Positions 49,311-61,419 of a stretch of 64,000 nt of DNA are shown piece after piece. Below the pieces are notes generated by a model. The model was not told where the DNA came from and did not search any database. It was given only the letters and a program-made list of their open reading frames with translations. The stretch is from Amycolatopsis coloradensis. Its GTDB lineage: Bacteria > Actinomycetota > Actinomycetes > Mycobacteriales > Pseudonocardiaceae. The stretch is from contig NZ_MQUQ01000009.1 of assembly GCF_001953865.1 (NCBI RefSeq), positions 1-64,000 of the forward strand, in the 5' to 3' direction. Positions within the stretch are counted from its first letter, which is position 1, and every line of letters begins with the position of its first letter. The position numbers and the translations under genes were made by a program.

Positions 49311-50893
49311 ACGCCGGGGCGCCGGTCTTCGACGACATAGCTGGCCCGCGTGCTGATCGGCGCGCCGGGGGTGTTGACGAACGGCACCACCCGGAAGTCG
49401 CTCCGCCAGCGCTGCCGGTTGACGTTGACCCGGACGTAGCCGCGCTGGTTGTTGAAGAACTTCATGTGCGGGTTGGCCTTCAGCAGGTTCTCCCCGGCGG
49501 GTGTCATGTCGGCGCCGTTGCCACCGCTGGTGATCGACGTCCCGACGAACTCGCTCGCCACCGTGGGCGAACCCGGGTCGCCGAAGTCGCGCTTGAGGTC
49601 CCAGGCGTAGTTCTGGTGCCGGTCGCCGGTGATGACCACCAGGTTCCGCACCCCCCGGTCCTGCGCCGCGGCGAGCACGCGGTCACGGTCGGCGACGTAG
49701 CCGTCCCACGGGTCCAGGTACACGTTGGTCGCCTCGCCGGCGTCGGTGTCGGTCTGGCCCATCGGTGCCTGGTTGCCCAGGATCTGCCACCGCGCGTGGG
49801 ACCGGGAGAAGCCGTCGAGCAGCCACTTCCGCTGTTCCGAGCCGAGCAGGGTGCGGTTTTCGTCGAACCGCTCGGTGCAGTTCGCCGACTGGCCGTCGCC
49901 GCACGGCTGGTCGTCGCGGTACTGGCGGGTGTCGAGCATGGTGAAGTCGGCCAGCGTGCCGTAGCTCAGCCGCCGGTGCAGACGCGCGTCCGGCCCCTTC
50001 GGCAGCTGGGCGATGCGGTACGGCAGGTGCTCGTACATCGCCTGGAACGCCTGTGCGCGTCGCTGGCGGAACACCGCGCGGTCCTGGTCCGGTTCCTTGT
50101 CGATCTGCGAGATGTCACCCGCCCAGTTGTTCTCCACCTCGTGGTCGTCGTTGACGTGGATCCACGGGAAGGCGGCGTGCGCGGCCATCAGCGGCGCTTC
50201 GGACTTGTAGAGCGCGTATTGCAGCCGGTAGCGCGCGAGGTCGAAGGTCTCTCCCTTGAACTGCGGACCCACCGGCGTCCCGCGCCCGACGCCGGTGACG
50301 CCGCTTTCGTAAAGGTAGTCGCCCAGGTGCACGACCAGGTCGAGGTCCTCGGCGGCCATGTGGTCGTACGCGGTGAAGTGCCCGGCTTCCCAGCTCTGGC
50401 AGGACGCGAACGCGAAGTTCAGCTCGCGCGGCGACGACCACGCGACCGGCGCCGTCCGCGTACGGCCGACCGGCGAGATCTCGCCGCCCGCGCGGAAGCG
50501 GTAGAAATACTGGTGATCCGGCGCGAGGCCGTGAATCTCCGGGTGCACGGAGTGGCCGAGTTCGGGGGTGGCGACCACGGAACCGCGACGGATCACGGCA
50601 CGGAAGCGCTCGTCCAGCGAGACCTCGTACTCGACGCGCACCGGCGTCCGCGGCATCCCGCCGAAGCCGTCGGCCTCGTAGGGCCGCGGCGCGAGCCTGG
50701 TCCAGAGCACGACACCGCCGGGCAACGGGTCACCCGAGGCGACGCCCAGGGTGAAGGGGTTACCGGAGCCGCTCGCGAGCGGCATCGCGCCGGCGGCGTT
50801 CCAGGCACCGGTCCCCAGCAGGACGGCGGCCGCGCCTGCGGAGCCATAGCCGAGGAAGCGACGCCGCGACAGGGGGTGAGGGAGCGAAGGCAT
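49298..50893 (-). CDS. phoD: Alkaline phosphatase D (PhoD)
   Basis: 531 residues. The twin-arginine signal LSRRRFLGYG with a hydrophobic tail to about residue 45 marks Tat export. FAFASCQSWEAGHFTAYDHM, VHLGDYLYE, VNDDHEVENNWA and VVITGDRHQNYAWDL supply the metal ligands of the calcium/iron-dependent phosphodiesterase/phosphatase. It releases phosphate outside the cell. ATG at 50893 has AGGAGGGC upstream. I see no clear PHO box. Confidence 0.94.
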   Translation of the reverse strand: MPSLPHPLSRRRFLGYGSAGAAAVLLGTGAWNAAGAMPLASGSGNPFTLGVASGDPLPGGVVLWTRLAPRPYEADGFGGMPRTPVRVEYEVSLDERFRAVIRRGSVVATPELGHSVHPEIHGLAPDHQYFYRFRAGGEISPVGRTRTAPVAWSSPRELNFAFASCQSWEAGHFTAYDHMAAEDLDLVVHLGDYLYESGVTGVGRGTPVGPQFKGETFDLARYRLQYALYKSEAPLMAAHAAFPWIHVNDDHEVENNWAGDISQIDKEPDQDRAVFRQRRAQAFQAMYEHLPYRIAQLPKGPDARLHRRLSYGTLADFTMLDTRQYRDDQPCGDGQSANCTERFDENRTLLGSEQRKWLLDGFSRSHARWQILGNQAPMGQTDTDAGEATNVYLDPWDGYVADRDRVLAAAQDRGVRNLVVITGDRHQNYAWDLKRDFGDPGSPTVASEFVGTSITSGGNGADMTPAGENLLKANPHMKFFNNQRGYVRVNVNRQRWRSDFRVVPFVNTPGAPISTRASYVVEDRRPGVQSG

Positions 50894-51003
50894 GAAGCCC
50901 TCCTGTGGTGGGATGGTCACGGGCGGCCTCATGCTCGTCCGCGTATATGGCCTCCCGGCCGCCCTCAGGCGAAGCGCCCGTGAACGAAAGACGATCAACC
51001 CTC

Positions 51004-51465
51004 GTGTTCCGCATCCTGTTCTACCGCCCCGAAATTCCACCCAACACGGGTAACGCGATCCGCTTGACCGCGAACACCGGCTGCGAGCTCCACCTGGTGG
51101 AGCCGCTCGGTTTCACGCTGGAGGACAAGCAGCTGCGACGGGCGGGCCTCGACTACCACGACCTCGCGCGCGTCCACGTCCACGCGGACCTCGACACGGC
51201 GTGGGCGGCTCTGCTGCCCGCCCGGGTCTACGCCTTCAGCGCCTCGGCGACCCGGCTGCACACCGAGGTCGCGTACGAGCCGGGAGACGTGCTGATGTTC
51301 GGGCCGGAGTCGGCCGGGCTGCCCGCGGAGGTCCAGGAGGCCACCCAGGTGACCGAGCGGGTGCGGCTGCCGATGCTGCCGACGAGCCGCTCGCTCAACC
51401 TGGCCAACACGGCGGCTATCAGCGTGTACGAGGCTTGGCGGCAGAATGGCTTCGCGACCCCCTGA
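51004..51465 (+). CDS. trmL: tRNA (cytidine/uridine-34-2'-O)-methyltransferase
   Basis: A 153-residue SPOUT (trefoil-knot) enzyme that methylates the wobble ribose of leucine tRNAs. RILFYRPEIPPNTGNAIRLTAN, LMFGPESAGLP and LPMLPTSRSLNLANTAAISVYE are the three SpoU motifs. GTG at 51004 gives the standard length; GTG at 50980 is the other option. It diverges from phoD. Confidence 0.94.
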   Translation: MFRILFYRPEIPPNTGNAIRLTANTGCELHLVEPLGFTLEDKQLRRAGLDYHDLARVHVHADLDTAWAALLPARVYAFSASATRLHTEVAYEPGDVLMFGPESAGLPAEVQEATQVTERVRLPMLPTSRSLNLANTAAISVYEAWRQNGFATP

Positions 51466-51477
51466 GGGTGGTCCCTC

Positions 51478-51536
51478 CGTGTTATGAACGGACCTTTCAT
51501 AACAAATTTTGTTATGAAAGGTCCGTTCATAACACG
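51478..51536. terminator. 59-bp AT-rich perfect inverted repeat
   Basis: The 29-base arms at 51478-51506 and 51508-51536 flank one base and begin CGTGTTATGAACGGACC. Each arm is itself a partial palindrome (TTATGAA...TTTCATAA). It lies between the convergent trmL and VWA genes and is much poorer in GC than its surroundings. Confidence 0.85.
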
Positions 51537-51542
51537 CGAGAC

Positions 51543-52523
51543 CTACGGCAGTCGTTGCCCAAAGAAGAGCGAAGCGGCGGCACCGATCATCAAGACCAGC
51601 GTCCCCAGAATGACCCAAGGACGGCTCGCGTCGGCGTCCTTCAGCTCGTACCCGATCTGCTCGCCGAGGTCGTCGTACACCCGTTTCAGCTCGTCCGCAC
51701 TGGCCGCCTTGTAGAAGTCGCCGCCCGACAGGCGCGCGATCTCCTCCAGCGATTCGTCGTCGACCTTCACGTCCTGCGGTTTGCCGTCGATGTCGACCGA
51801 ACCGTGCGTGGTCCCGAACGAGATCGACGAGATCGGCACCTGCGCCTGCTTCGCCGCCTGCGCGGCCGTGTAGCCGCCTCGCGGTGCGTACAGGTCGTCC
51901 GGGACGGTCTGCTTGCCATCACTCATCAAGACGATCCGGGCGGGCGGCGGGCCTTCCGCGCCGCCGACGATCGCCGAGAAGCTCTCGATCGACTGCAACG
52001 CGGCGAAGATCCCTTCACCGGTGGCTGTCGACTGCGCCAGCTTCAGGTTGTCGATCGCCTTCACGACGCCACCGCGATCGGTGGTCGGCGCGACCAGCAC
52101 GGTCGCCGTCCCCGCGAAGGAGATCAGGCCGAGGTTCACCCCCGGGGTCATGTTTTGCGCGAACGAGCGCGCCGACTCCTGGGCCGCCTTCAGGCGCGTC
52201 GGGGCAACATCGGTGGCTTCCATCGACAGTGAGGTGTCGATCACCAGGATCACGGTGGCCCGGTTGCGGGGCACTTTCTGCTCGGCGGTCGGCCCGGCGA
52301 GCGCGACGGTGAGCACCAGCAGCGAGAGCACGATCAGGATGGCGGGTACGTGCCGCACCCAGCCTTGGCTCTTCGGCGCGACCTTGTCCAGCAGTTCCAG
52401 GTTGGCGAACCGCATGGTGCGCTTGCGCCGCGCGCGCTGGGAAAGCACGTAGCCGACGGCGACCGCGGCGACCGCCAGCAGCAGCAGGAACCACCACGGC
52501 GAGGCGAATCCGGTCAGGCTCAC
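51543..52523 (-). CDS. Membrane-bound VWA-domain protein
   Basis: 326 residues. Two N-terminal helices (WWFLLLLAVAAVAVGYVL; ILIVLSLLVLTVALAGP) and one C-terminal helix (WVILGTLVLMIGAAASLFF) flank a VWA domain with a complete metal site DTSLSM and later VLMSDGKQ. It is the third gene of moxR-DUF58-VWA (Rv1479-Rv1481), a system tied to cell-envelope integrity in mycobacteria. GTG overlaps the DUF58 stop (GTGA). Confidence 0.92.
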   Translation of the reverse strand: MSLTGFASPWWFLLLLAVAAVAVGYVLSQRARRKRTMRFANLELLDKVAPKSQGWVRHVPAILIVLSLLVLTVALAGPTAEQKVPRNRATVILVIDTSLSMEATDVAPTRLKAAQESARSFAQNMTPGVNLGLISFAGTATVLVAPTTDRGGVVKAIDNLKLAQSTATGEGIFAALQSIESFSAIVGGAEGPPPARIVLMSDGKQTVPDDLYAPRGGYTAAQAAKQAQVPISSISFGTTHGSVDIDGKPQDVKVDDESLEEIARLSGGDFYKAASADELKRVYDDLGEQIGYELKDADASRPWVILGTLVLMIGAAASLFFGQRLP

Positions 52524-53464
52524 GCGACACCACCGGACCAGCGGCGCTTGCGGGCCACCACGAACCGGACCATGTCCGCGATCCAGTCCGAATCGGTGCG
52601 CAGCACCAGATGCGCGGCACCGGCCCGCCGCAGCGCGGCCGCGACCTCCTGCCGGTGAGCATGCGCCGCGGCGCCGAATTCCTTGCGCAGCAAGGCCGAA
52701 GCGTGCACTTCGCGCTGTTTCCCTGTCTCCGGGTCGACCAGCACGACGGTGCCCACGTCGGGCAGGTCGATGTCGCGCGGGTCGAGGACTTCGATGGCGA
52801 TGAGGTCGTGATGACCGCCGAGCGCGCGCAACGGGCGCTGCCATTCCATGTCACCGAGGAAATCGGAGATCACGACGGCGAGCCCGCGGCGCCGGGGCGG
52901 ACGGCGCAGTTTCTCCAGTGCGGCGGCGAGATCACCGCGGACACCTTCCTCGGCACGCGGGGTCTCGGCGAGTTTGCGGACCAGCCCCCGCGCGTGCGGG
53001 AGCCCGCCACGCGCCGGGATGCGCGTGATGCTGCCCGCCCCGTTCGAGACGAGCGCGCCGATCCGGTTGCCACCCCCACCGGTCAGATGGGCGACCGCGG
53101 CCGTCGCGCACACGACGAGGTCACGCTTCTCGCAGAGCGCGGTGCCGAAGTCGAGGCTCGCGGACACGTCCGCCACCAGCCACGTCTCCAGCTCACGATC
53201 GGCGACGGTCTCCCGGATGTGCGGGCTCGTCGTCCGCGCGGTGACCGCCCAGTCCATCCGGCGGACGTCGTCACCGGGCTGGTACGGCCGGGCCTCCCCC
53301 GGTTCCGAACCCGGCCCCGGCACCAGGCCGAGATGGTTTCCCTGCAACAGACCGTCGAGACGGCGGCGCACGTCGAGTTCGAGCGTGCGCAGGCCCGCCT
53401 CCATCCGCTCCCCGCGGAGTACCGGCGGCGCCCAGGAAGGACGTTCGCCCTTCTCGTTCTTCAC
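52520..53464 (-). CDS. DUF58-family protein
   Basis: 314 residues. The DUF58 signature PYQPGDDVRRMDWAVTARTTSPHIRE is clear. The following VWA-like fold has DVSASLDFGT and ISDFLG. There is no membrane helix, so it likely links the cytosolic MoxR ATPase to the membrane VWA protein. It starts 9 bases after moxR and overlaps the VWA gene by 4 bases. Confidence 0.92.
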   Translation of the reverse strand: MKNEKGERPSWAPPVLRGERMEAGLRTLELDVRRRLDGLLQGNHLGLVPGPGSEPGEARPYQPGDDVRRMDWAVTARTTSPHIRETVADRELETWLVADVSASLDFGTALCEKRDLVVCATAAVAHLTGGGGNRIGALVSNGAGSITRIPARGGLPHARGLVRKLAETPRAEEGVRGDLAAALEKLRRPPRRRGLAVVISDFLGDMEWQRPLRALGGHHDLIAIEVLDPRDIDLPDVGTVVLVDPETGKQREVHASALLRKEFGAAAHAHRQEVAAALRRAGAAHLVLRTDSDWIADMVRFVVARKRRWSGGVA

Positions 53465-53473
53465 GCTTCGTCC

Positions 53474-54538
53474 TTACCTGACGGGTGCGCCGGCCGGGAC
53501 ACCCTGCCCGCCGCCGCCCTGGGGACGGGCCGAGACCTGCGGCAGCGGCACGGTCTGGAGCACCCGCGTGATGATGTGGTCGATGGGGACACCGTCGGCC
53601 AGCGCGTCGTAGGACAGCACGAGCCGGTGCCGCAGCACGTCCGGCACGACATCGACGACGTCCTGCGGCAGCACGTAGTCCCGGCCGCGGACCAGCGCCA
53701 GCGACCGCGCGGCGGCGATGATGCCGAGGCTGGCACGCGGCGAGGCGCCGTAGGACACCCAGCCCGCGACGTCGGCGAGGCCGTGGTCGTTCGGAGTACG
53801 GGTGGTGAGCACGAGGCGCACGACGTAGTCGACCAGCGCGTGGTGCACGAACACCTGCGATGCCACGTTCTGGAGCCGGACCAGCTCTCCGGGGCTCAGT
53901 ACCTCTTGCGGGGCGGGCGGGGTGACGCCCATCCGGTAGATGATCTCCCGCTCTTCCTCGGCGGTCGGGTACTCGACGACGATCTTGAACAGGAACCGGT
54001 CCCGCTGCGCCTCGGGCAGCGGGTACACACCCTCGTTCTCGATCGGGTTCTGCGTGGCGAGCACGAGGAACGGGTCGGGCATCGGGAAGGTCTGGCCGCC
54101 GATCGACACATGCCGCTCGGCCATCACCTCGAGCATCGCCGACTGCACCTTCGCCGGCGCGCGGTTGATCTCGTCGGCGAGTACGAAGTTCGCCACCACC
54201 GGGCCGAGTTCGACGTCGAACCGCTCGGCGCCCTGTCGGTAGATCCGGGTGCCGAGGATGTCGGCGGGGACCAGGTCCGGGGTGAACTGCACCCGCGAGA
54301 ACGAGCCGCCGACCACTCGCGCGAAGGTCTCGACGGCGAGCGTCTTCGCGACGCCGGGGACACCTTCGAGCAGGAGATGGCCCCTGGCCAGCAGGCCGAC
54401 CAGCATCCGTTCGACCAGCCTGTCCTGGCCGACGATGATCCGCTTGACCTCGAACACGGTCCGCTCCAGCAATTGGGCGTCCCGCGCCGGCGTTCCGGGC
54501 TGCTGCTGCGCGCCGTCGGCGTAGCCGGGCTCGGTCAC
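53474..54538 (-). CDS. moxR: MoxR AAA+ ATPase
   Basis: A 354-residue chaperone-like ATPase. Walker A is EGVPGVAKT, Walker B LADEINRAPAK, and ATQNPIENEGVYPLPEAQRDRF supplies sensor 1 and the arginine finger, all canonical for the MRP subfamily. VTEPGYADG with GTG at 54538 is chosen because AGGAGGCAC precedes it. It is first in the moxR-DUF58-VWA operon. Confidence 0.94.
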   Translation of the reverse strand: MTEPGYADGAQQQPGTPARDAQLLERTVFEVKRIIVGQDRLVERMLVGLLARGHLLLEGVPGVAKTLAVETFARVVGGSFSRVQFTPDLVPADILGTRIYRQGAERFDVELGPVVANFVLADEINRAPAKVQSAMLEVMAERHVSIGGQTFPMPDPFLVLATQNPIENEGVYPLPEAQRDRFLFKIVVEYPTAEEEREIIYRMGVTPPAPQEVLSPGELVRLQNVASQVFVHHALVDYVVRLVLTTRTPNDHGLADVAGWVSYGASPRASLGIIAAARSLALVRGRDYVLPQDVVDVVPDVLRHRLVLSYDALADGVPIDHIITRVLQTVPLPQVSARPQGGGGQGVPAGAPVR

Positions 54539-54670
54539 TCGTGCCTCCTGTGTTCCCCGCTTGCGTTCTTGCGTCCGGCTGTGACCGTAGTGGTCACCGG
54601 CACAGCCGTTCGTGACGGTAGCCAACCTGACCACCGGTATGACGGCTGTGAAGGAGCCGCCGGGGAGACC

Positions 54671-55105
54671 TCAGTCGAGACAGAACTCGTTGCCCTCGAT
54701 GTCGCGCATGTTGAGGCAGGATTCGTTGTCCTCGTCGGCGAGCAGCAGCAGCCCGCGGACGGCACCGAGCGGGACCAGTCGCGCGCACTCGGCCTCGAGA
54801 GCGGCGAGGCGTTCTTCACCGACGAGCCCGGTGCCGACCCGGACGTCGAGATGCACCCGGTTCTTGACGACCTTGTCTTCGGGAACGCGCTGGAAATACA
54901 GTCGCGGGCCGGCCCCGGTGGGATCCTGGCAGACGAACCCCGCGTCCTGTTTCTCAGGCGGCAGCGAGCGGGTGTAGTCGTCCCAGGTGTCGAATCCTTC
55001 CGGTGGCGGCGGCACGACGTACCCCAGTACCTCGCACCAGAATCGGGCCACCCGCTCGGGTTCTTGGCAATCGAAGGTGACTTGGACCTGTTTGACCGGC
55101 GCCAT
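54671..55105 (-). CDS. VOC-family (glyoxalase-like) protein
   Basis: 144 residues with two beta-alpha-beta-beta-beta modules. VQVTFDCQEPERVARFWCEVLGY is the usual start of glyoxalase-like proteins and MRDIEGNEFCLD the usual end. Function unknown. ATG at 55105 follows TATGGT by 6 bases (leaderless). Confidence 0.87.
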   Translation of the reverse strand: MAPVKQVQVTFDCQEPERVARFWCEVLGYVVPPPPEGFDTWDDYTRSLPPEKQDAGFVCQDPTGAGPRLYFQRVPEDKVVKNRVHLDVRVGTGLVGEERLAALEAECARLVPLGAVRGLLLLADEDNESCLNMRDIEGNEFCLD

Positions 55106-55127
55106 CGGCCCACCATAGCCACCCGCT

Positions 55128-55670
55128 TCAGGAGAATCGATCGATATCCTCGGGCGTATCGATGTCGGCGCTCTCCCCTGGTTCCTCGGGGACCTCGACG
55201 ATGTCCAGCCCGCCCAAGGTTCGCCGCAGCGACGCGTTTTCCACCGGCTCCGGCAAGGCGCCGCGCAGCGCTTCCGTCCGCCAGACGCCCAGCAGCCACT
55301 GCCGCTCCCCGCCTGCGTCGACGAGAACCGCGCCCGAAGCGGACCCCAGCGCGGCCATCAGCCGGTCCACAGTGGACTTCCGGACTCCGGCGAGATCACC
55401 GGCGAGGACGGCGACGATCTCCGTGCGCACCAGGGCGAGTCCCGCCGCCAGCGCGGCGACCGGTCCGGTACCGGGTTCGGCCTCCCGAGTCCACCGGACG
55501 CCGCCGAAACCCGGCCGTTCGGGTCCGACGACGATCACCGGGTCCGCTTCGGCGAGCGCGGCCAGAGCCCGTGCCAGCAAGGGTTTCCCGCCGATGGCGA
55601 GCGCGGGTTTGTCCACACCGGACAGACGACGAGCGGCACCGCCCGCCAGCACGATCCCCGCGTAGGCCAC
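55128..55670 (-). CDS. mobA: Molybdenum cofactor guanylyltransferase-like protein
   Basis: 180 residues. The nucleotide-binding signature GIVLAGGAARRLSGVDKPAL, then VIVVGPERPG and VLAGDLAGV, match MobA, which attaches GMP to molybdopterin; related NTP-transferases look alike. The GTG start at 55670 gives a normal length but has no clear ribosome site. Residues D-x-D at ADIDTPEDI end the protein as in this family. Confidence 0.85.
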   Translation of the reverse strand: MAYAGIVLAGGAARRLSGVDKPALAIGGKPLLARALAALAEADPVIVVGPERPGFGGVRWTREAEPGTGPVAALAAGLALVRTEIVAVLAGDLAGVRKSTVDRLMAALGSASGAVLVDAGGERQWLLGVWRTEALRGALPEPVENASLRRTLGGLDIVEVPEEPGESADIDTPEDIDRFS

Positions 55671-55822
55671 GCCTAGGCCGTGTCTCTCGAAGCGCGCTTT
55701 CGGCTTCCCGCGGCCGGGCCGCGGCAGTGGCTGTTCACTCTCGCGGCCATGTCGGCGGTCCATCTCCGCGAGTCCGAGGCCTCCGGTCTCGAACCAGCCG
55801 ACGTCCGTTCGGAAGACACGCT

Positions 55823-57181
55823 CTAGCCGATCAAACGGGTCGCGTACGGCATGATCCCGCCGTAGCGCACCGGCGAGATCCGCACCCGCAGACCGGACTG
55901 CGGCGCCTCGACCATCTGCCCGTTCCCGAGGTACATCGCGACGTGGTGGATGCCTCGCGCGCTGCCACCCCAGAAGAGCATGTCGCCGCGGCGCATCTGC
56001 GAGAGCGGCACCTTCCGCCCGGCGTTGTACTGGTACCCGCTGTAGTGCGGGAGCGACCGCACCCCGGCGAACGAGTAGATCATCAGCCCGGAGCAGTCGA
56101 AGCCGATCTTCATGTAGTCGCCGTAGCGATCCGCCGTGCCACCGTCGCGGATGCCGCGCGTCGGCCCGGAGCCGTTGCCGCCGCCCCACGCGTACGGAAG
56201 TCCCAGCTGCGACAATGCTCGCTGGACCACGGCCTCGACACTGGAACCGGCGGGAGCCGACTGGACGGGCCTTCCGCTCGACGGACGGTCACCGCCACCC
56301 TGGCTGGGACTCGGCCGAGACGCGGCGAGAGCGGCCTGACGAGCGCGTTCCTCGTCCTCGCGGGCCTTCTGCGCCTTCCAGTCCTCGTAACGCTGCCGCT
56401 GTCCCTGGAGGCCGCTGACCTTCTGCTGCGCTTCGAAGAGCTGCTTCTCGACGTTGGTCTTGTCGGCTTCCAGCAAACCGGTCTGGGTGGCCTGGGTGTC
56501 CTGCGCGTGCTGGGCGGCGCTCTGGGCGTTGTCGGCCTCGTGCTTGGCCGCCGCGGCCGCGCGCTTGCGCTCCTGCGCGATCTCCAGCTTCTTGCGGGCC
56601 GTGGCGTCCTTGTTGGACTTCTCGGTCTGCGCGCGCTTCATCGTGTCGAGCGCGTTGAGCCTGCTGCCACCGACCGCATCGAGCATTTGGGCGCGGCCGA
56701 GGAGTTCCTTGGGGCTGTTGACGGTCAGGTACGCCGACACCGAGCCGATGGTGCTGCCCTGCTGGAAGCTGGCGGCGGCGAACTTGTCGAGGTCGGCGCG
56801 CGCCTTGTCGATGGTCGCCTGCGCGGCGTCGGACTCCGTGCGCGCCGACCGCGCTTCACGGTCGGCCTGCGCGGCCTCGTCCTGCGCCGTCTCCGCGTCG
56901 ACCCTCGCCTTGTTGGCCTCCTCCATCTTCAGCTCGACCTCGTCGTTGAGCTGAGAGAGCTTCGACTCGGCCTGGGCCAGCTGATTGGTGAGCCTGCCGA
57001 CATCGCCCGCCTTGGCGTTGGCGTCGGCCTTGCTCGAGTTGATCTCGGAGTCGCTGGGGTTCGGCGGGGGCGGCGGGACCGCGAGACCCGTGCCGGTCAC
57101 CCCGAGCAACAAGGCGACGCCGAGCGCCCCGATGGTCATGCCACGGCGGGCACTGGTCCCGGACCCGGTCTCACCACGCAC
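55823..57181 (-). CDS. NlpC/P60 peptidoglycan endopeptidase (RipA-like)
   Basis: 452 residues. A signal peptide (MTIGALGVALLLGVTGTGLA) is followed by a long coiled coil (about 45-230) that in RipA covers the active site, a Pro/Ser linker, and a C-terminal NlpC/P60 domain with catalytic Cys363 (GFDCSGLM) and His in IHHVAMYLG. It cuts D-Glu-mDAP links during septation. GTG at 57181 is preferred because AGGAGGTGGG lies 6 bases before it; ATG 57283 is the alternative. Equivalent to Rv1477 beside moxR and acn. Confidence 0.94.
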   Translation of the reverse strand: MRGETGSGTSARRGMTIGALGVALLLGVTGTGLAVPPPPPNPSDSEINSSKADANAKAGDVGRLTNQLAQAESKLSQLNDEVELKMEEANKARVDAETAQDEAAQADREARSARTESDAAQATIDKARADLDKFAAASFQQGSTIGSVSAYLTVNSPKELLGRAQMLDAVGGSRLNALDTMKRAQTEKSNKDATARKKLEIAQERKRAAAAAKHEADNAQSAAQHAQDTQATQTGLLEADKTNVEKQLFEAQQKVSGLQGQRQRYEDWKAQKAREDEERARQAALAASRPSPSQGGGDRPSSGRPVQSAPAGSSVEAVVQRALSQLGLPYAWGGGNGSGPTRGIRDGGTADRYGDYMKIGFDCSGLMIYSFAGVRSLPHYSGYQYNAGRKVPLSQMRRGDMLFWGGSARGIHHVAMYLGNGQMVEAPQSGLRVRISPVRYGGIMPYATRLIG

Positions 57182-60331
<3,150 letters not shown>

Positions 60332-60345
60332 GCACTTCGCCCGGC

Positions 60346-60384
60346 GAAGGCCCCTTTCCCCGCACTTTGGGGAAGGGGGCCTTC
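60346..60384 (+). terminator. Hairpin after acn
   Basis: Arms 60346-60361 and 60369-60384 (GAAGGCCCC...GGGCCTTC) pair at 15 of 16 positions with a 7-base loop, followed by ACATTT. Confidence 0.8.
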
Positions 60385-60409
60385 ACATTTCTTCGGTACC
60401 GTTCCCGCT

Positions 60410-61210
60410 ATGGCACGCGGGAGGATCCAGGTCGAAAACGGCGAATTGGCATACGAGACCCGGGGCGAAGGCGATCCGGTGATCCTGCTCCACGGCGGGA
60501 TCCTCGACTCCCGGATGTGGGACGCCGAAATGACGGCGCTCGGACGGCACCACACCGCCATCCGGTACGACGCGCGCGGGCACGGCGACTCGTCCACGCC
60601 CACAGAGCGGTTCAGGCACTACGAAGATCTCCGCTCGCTGATGACCGCGCTGGAGCTCCCCCGCGCGTCACTGGTCGGCTTGTCCGGCGGCGGGCGGATC
60701 GCCGTCGACTTCGCGCTGACCTACCCGGACCTGGTCGAGAACCTCGTCCTCGTCGCCACGGGACTCAGCGCGATGACGACGAAGGATCCCTTTGTCCTGG
60801 AACAGAACAAGAAGCTCGAAGAAGCCGGCGCGAAGGGCGATCTCCCGGCCGCCATCGAACGCATCCTGCGCATGTGGGTGGACGGCCCCCGGCGCGCACC
60901 CGCGGACGTCGATCAGCGGGTCCGGCTGCTGTGTCAGGAGATGTACACGCAGACGATCGTGCGCCACGGACTCTCCGGCTTCACGCGGATGGACGAACTA
61001 CGGGCCATCGAACGCACCAGCGAGCTGACCCCGCGCACCTTGACGCTGGTGGGCGACCTGGATTCCTCGGACATCCTCGCCATCGCCGACCAGATCGATC
61101 GCGAGGCGGGCGACTCCAGGAAACTCGTCGTCCCCGGGGTCGCGCACATGATCAATCTGGAGAAGCCCGCCGAGTTTTCCCGGATCCTGCTGGATTTCCT
61201 GGACCGCTAG
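60410..61210 (+). CDS. Alpha/beta hydrolase
   Basis: 266 residues. The oxyanion motif LLHGGILDS, the nucleophile elbow GLSGGG with Ser in VGLSGGGRIAV, an Asp in VGDLDSSD and a late His in GVAHMINLEKP form the triad. Close to the non-heme peroxidase/3-oxoadipate enol-lactonase group. Substrate unknown. ATG follows TACCGT by 7 bases. Confidence 0.9.
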   Translation: MARGRIQVENGELAYETRGEGDPVILLHGGILDSRMWDAEMTALGRHHTAIRYDARGHGDSSTPTERFRHYEDLRSLMTALELPRASLVGLSGGGRIAVDFALTYPDLVENLVLVATGLSAMTTKDPFVLEQNKKLEEAGAKGDLPAAIERILRMWVDGPRRAPADVDQRVRLLCQEMYTQTIVRHGLSGFTRMDELRAIERTSELTPRTLTLVGDLDSSDILAIADQIDREAGDSRKLVVPGVAHMINLEKPAEFSRILLDFLDR

Positions 61211-61307
61211 TGGTCGCGAGGGCCCTGCCCCTTCCCGGGCTCAACCGAAGGAACTCGGCCTTCACACCTTCCCGCCTCGGAGGCGGCGGTGCCGAGTCAG
61301 GCAGGTC

Positions 61308-61419
61308 GGTCGTGAGTGGCACGCGTGGCCGCATTGGTGTCGCTGAGCGTCTCCAATGCGGCATTGGGGCAGCGACCGCGGGACACTTCCCCGTGTCCTG
61401 AAGGCCACCGCGAGCCACT
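61308..61419. repeat. Multi-arm inverted-repeat element
   Basis: Outer arms AGTGGC-ACGCG-TGGCC (61315-61330) and GGCC-ACCGCGAGCCACT (61403-61419) pair imperfectly. Inside are GCCGCATTGG/CCAATGCGGC (61328-61337, 61353-61362), GTCGCTG/CAGCGAC (61339-61345, 61370-61376) and GGACAC/GTGTCC (61381-61398). The opening GGTCGTGAGTGGC is shared with 133-145. It lies between convergent genes. Confidence 0.6.

Noticed and set aside
51484..51714. Small ORF reading MNGPFITNFVMKGPFIT
   Set aside because: It is a translation of the AT-rich palindrome and has no ribosome site.
54980..55000. tRNA-like T-loop sequence GTGTCGAATCC
   Set aside because: It lies inside the VOC gene and no cloverleaf can be drawn around it.
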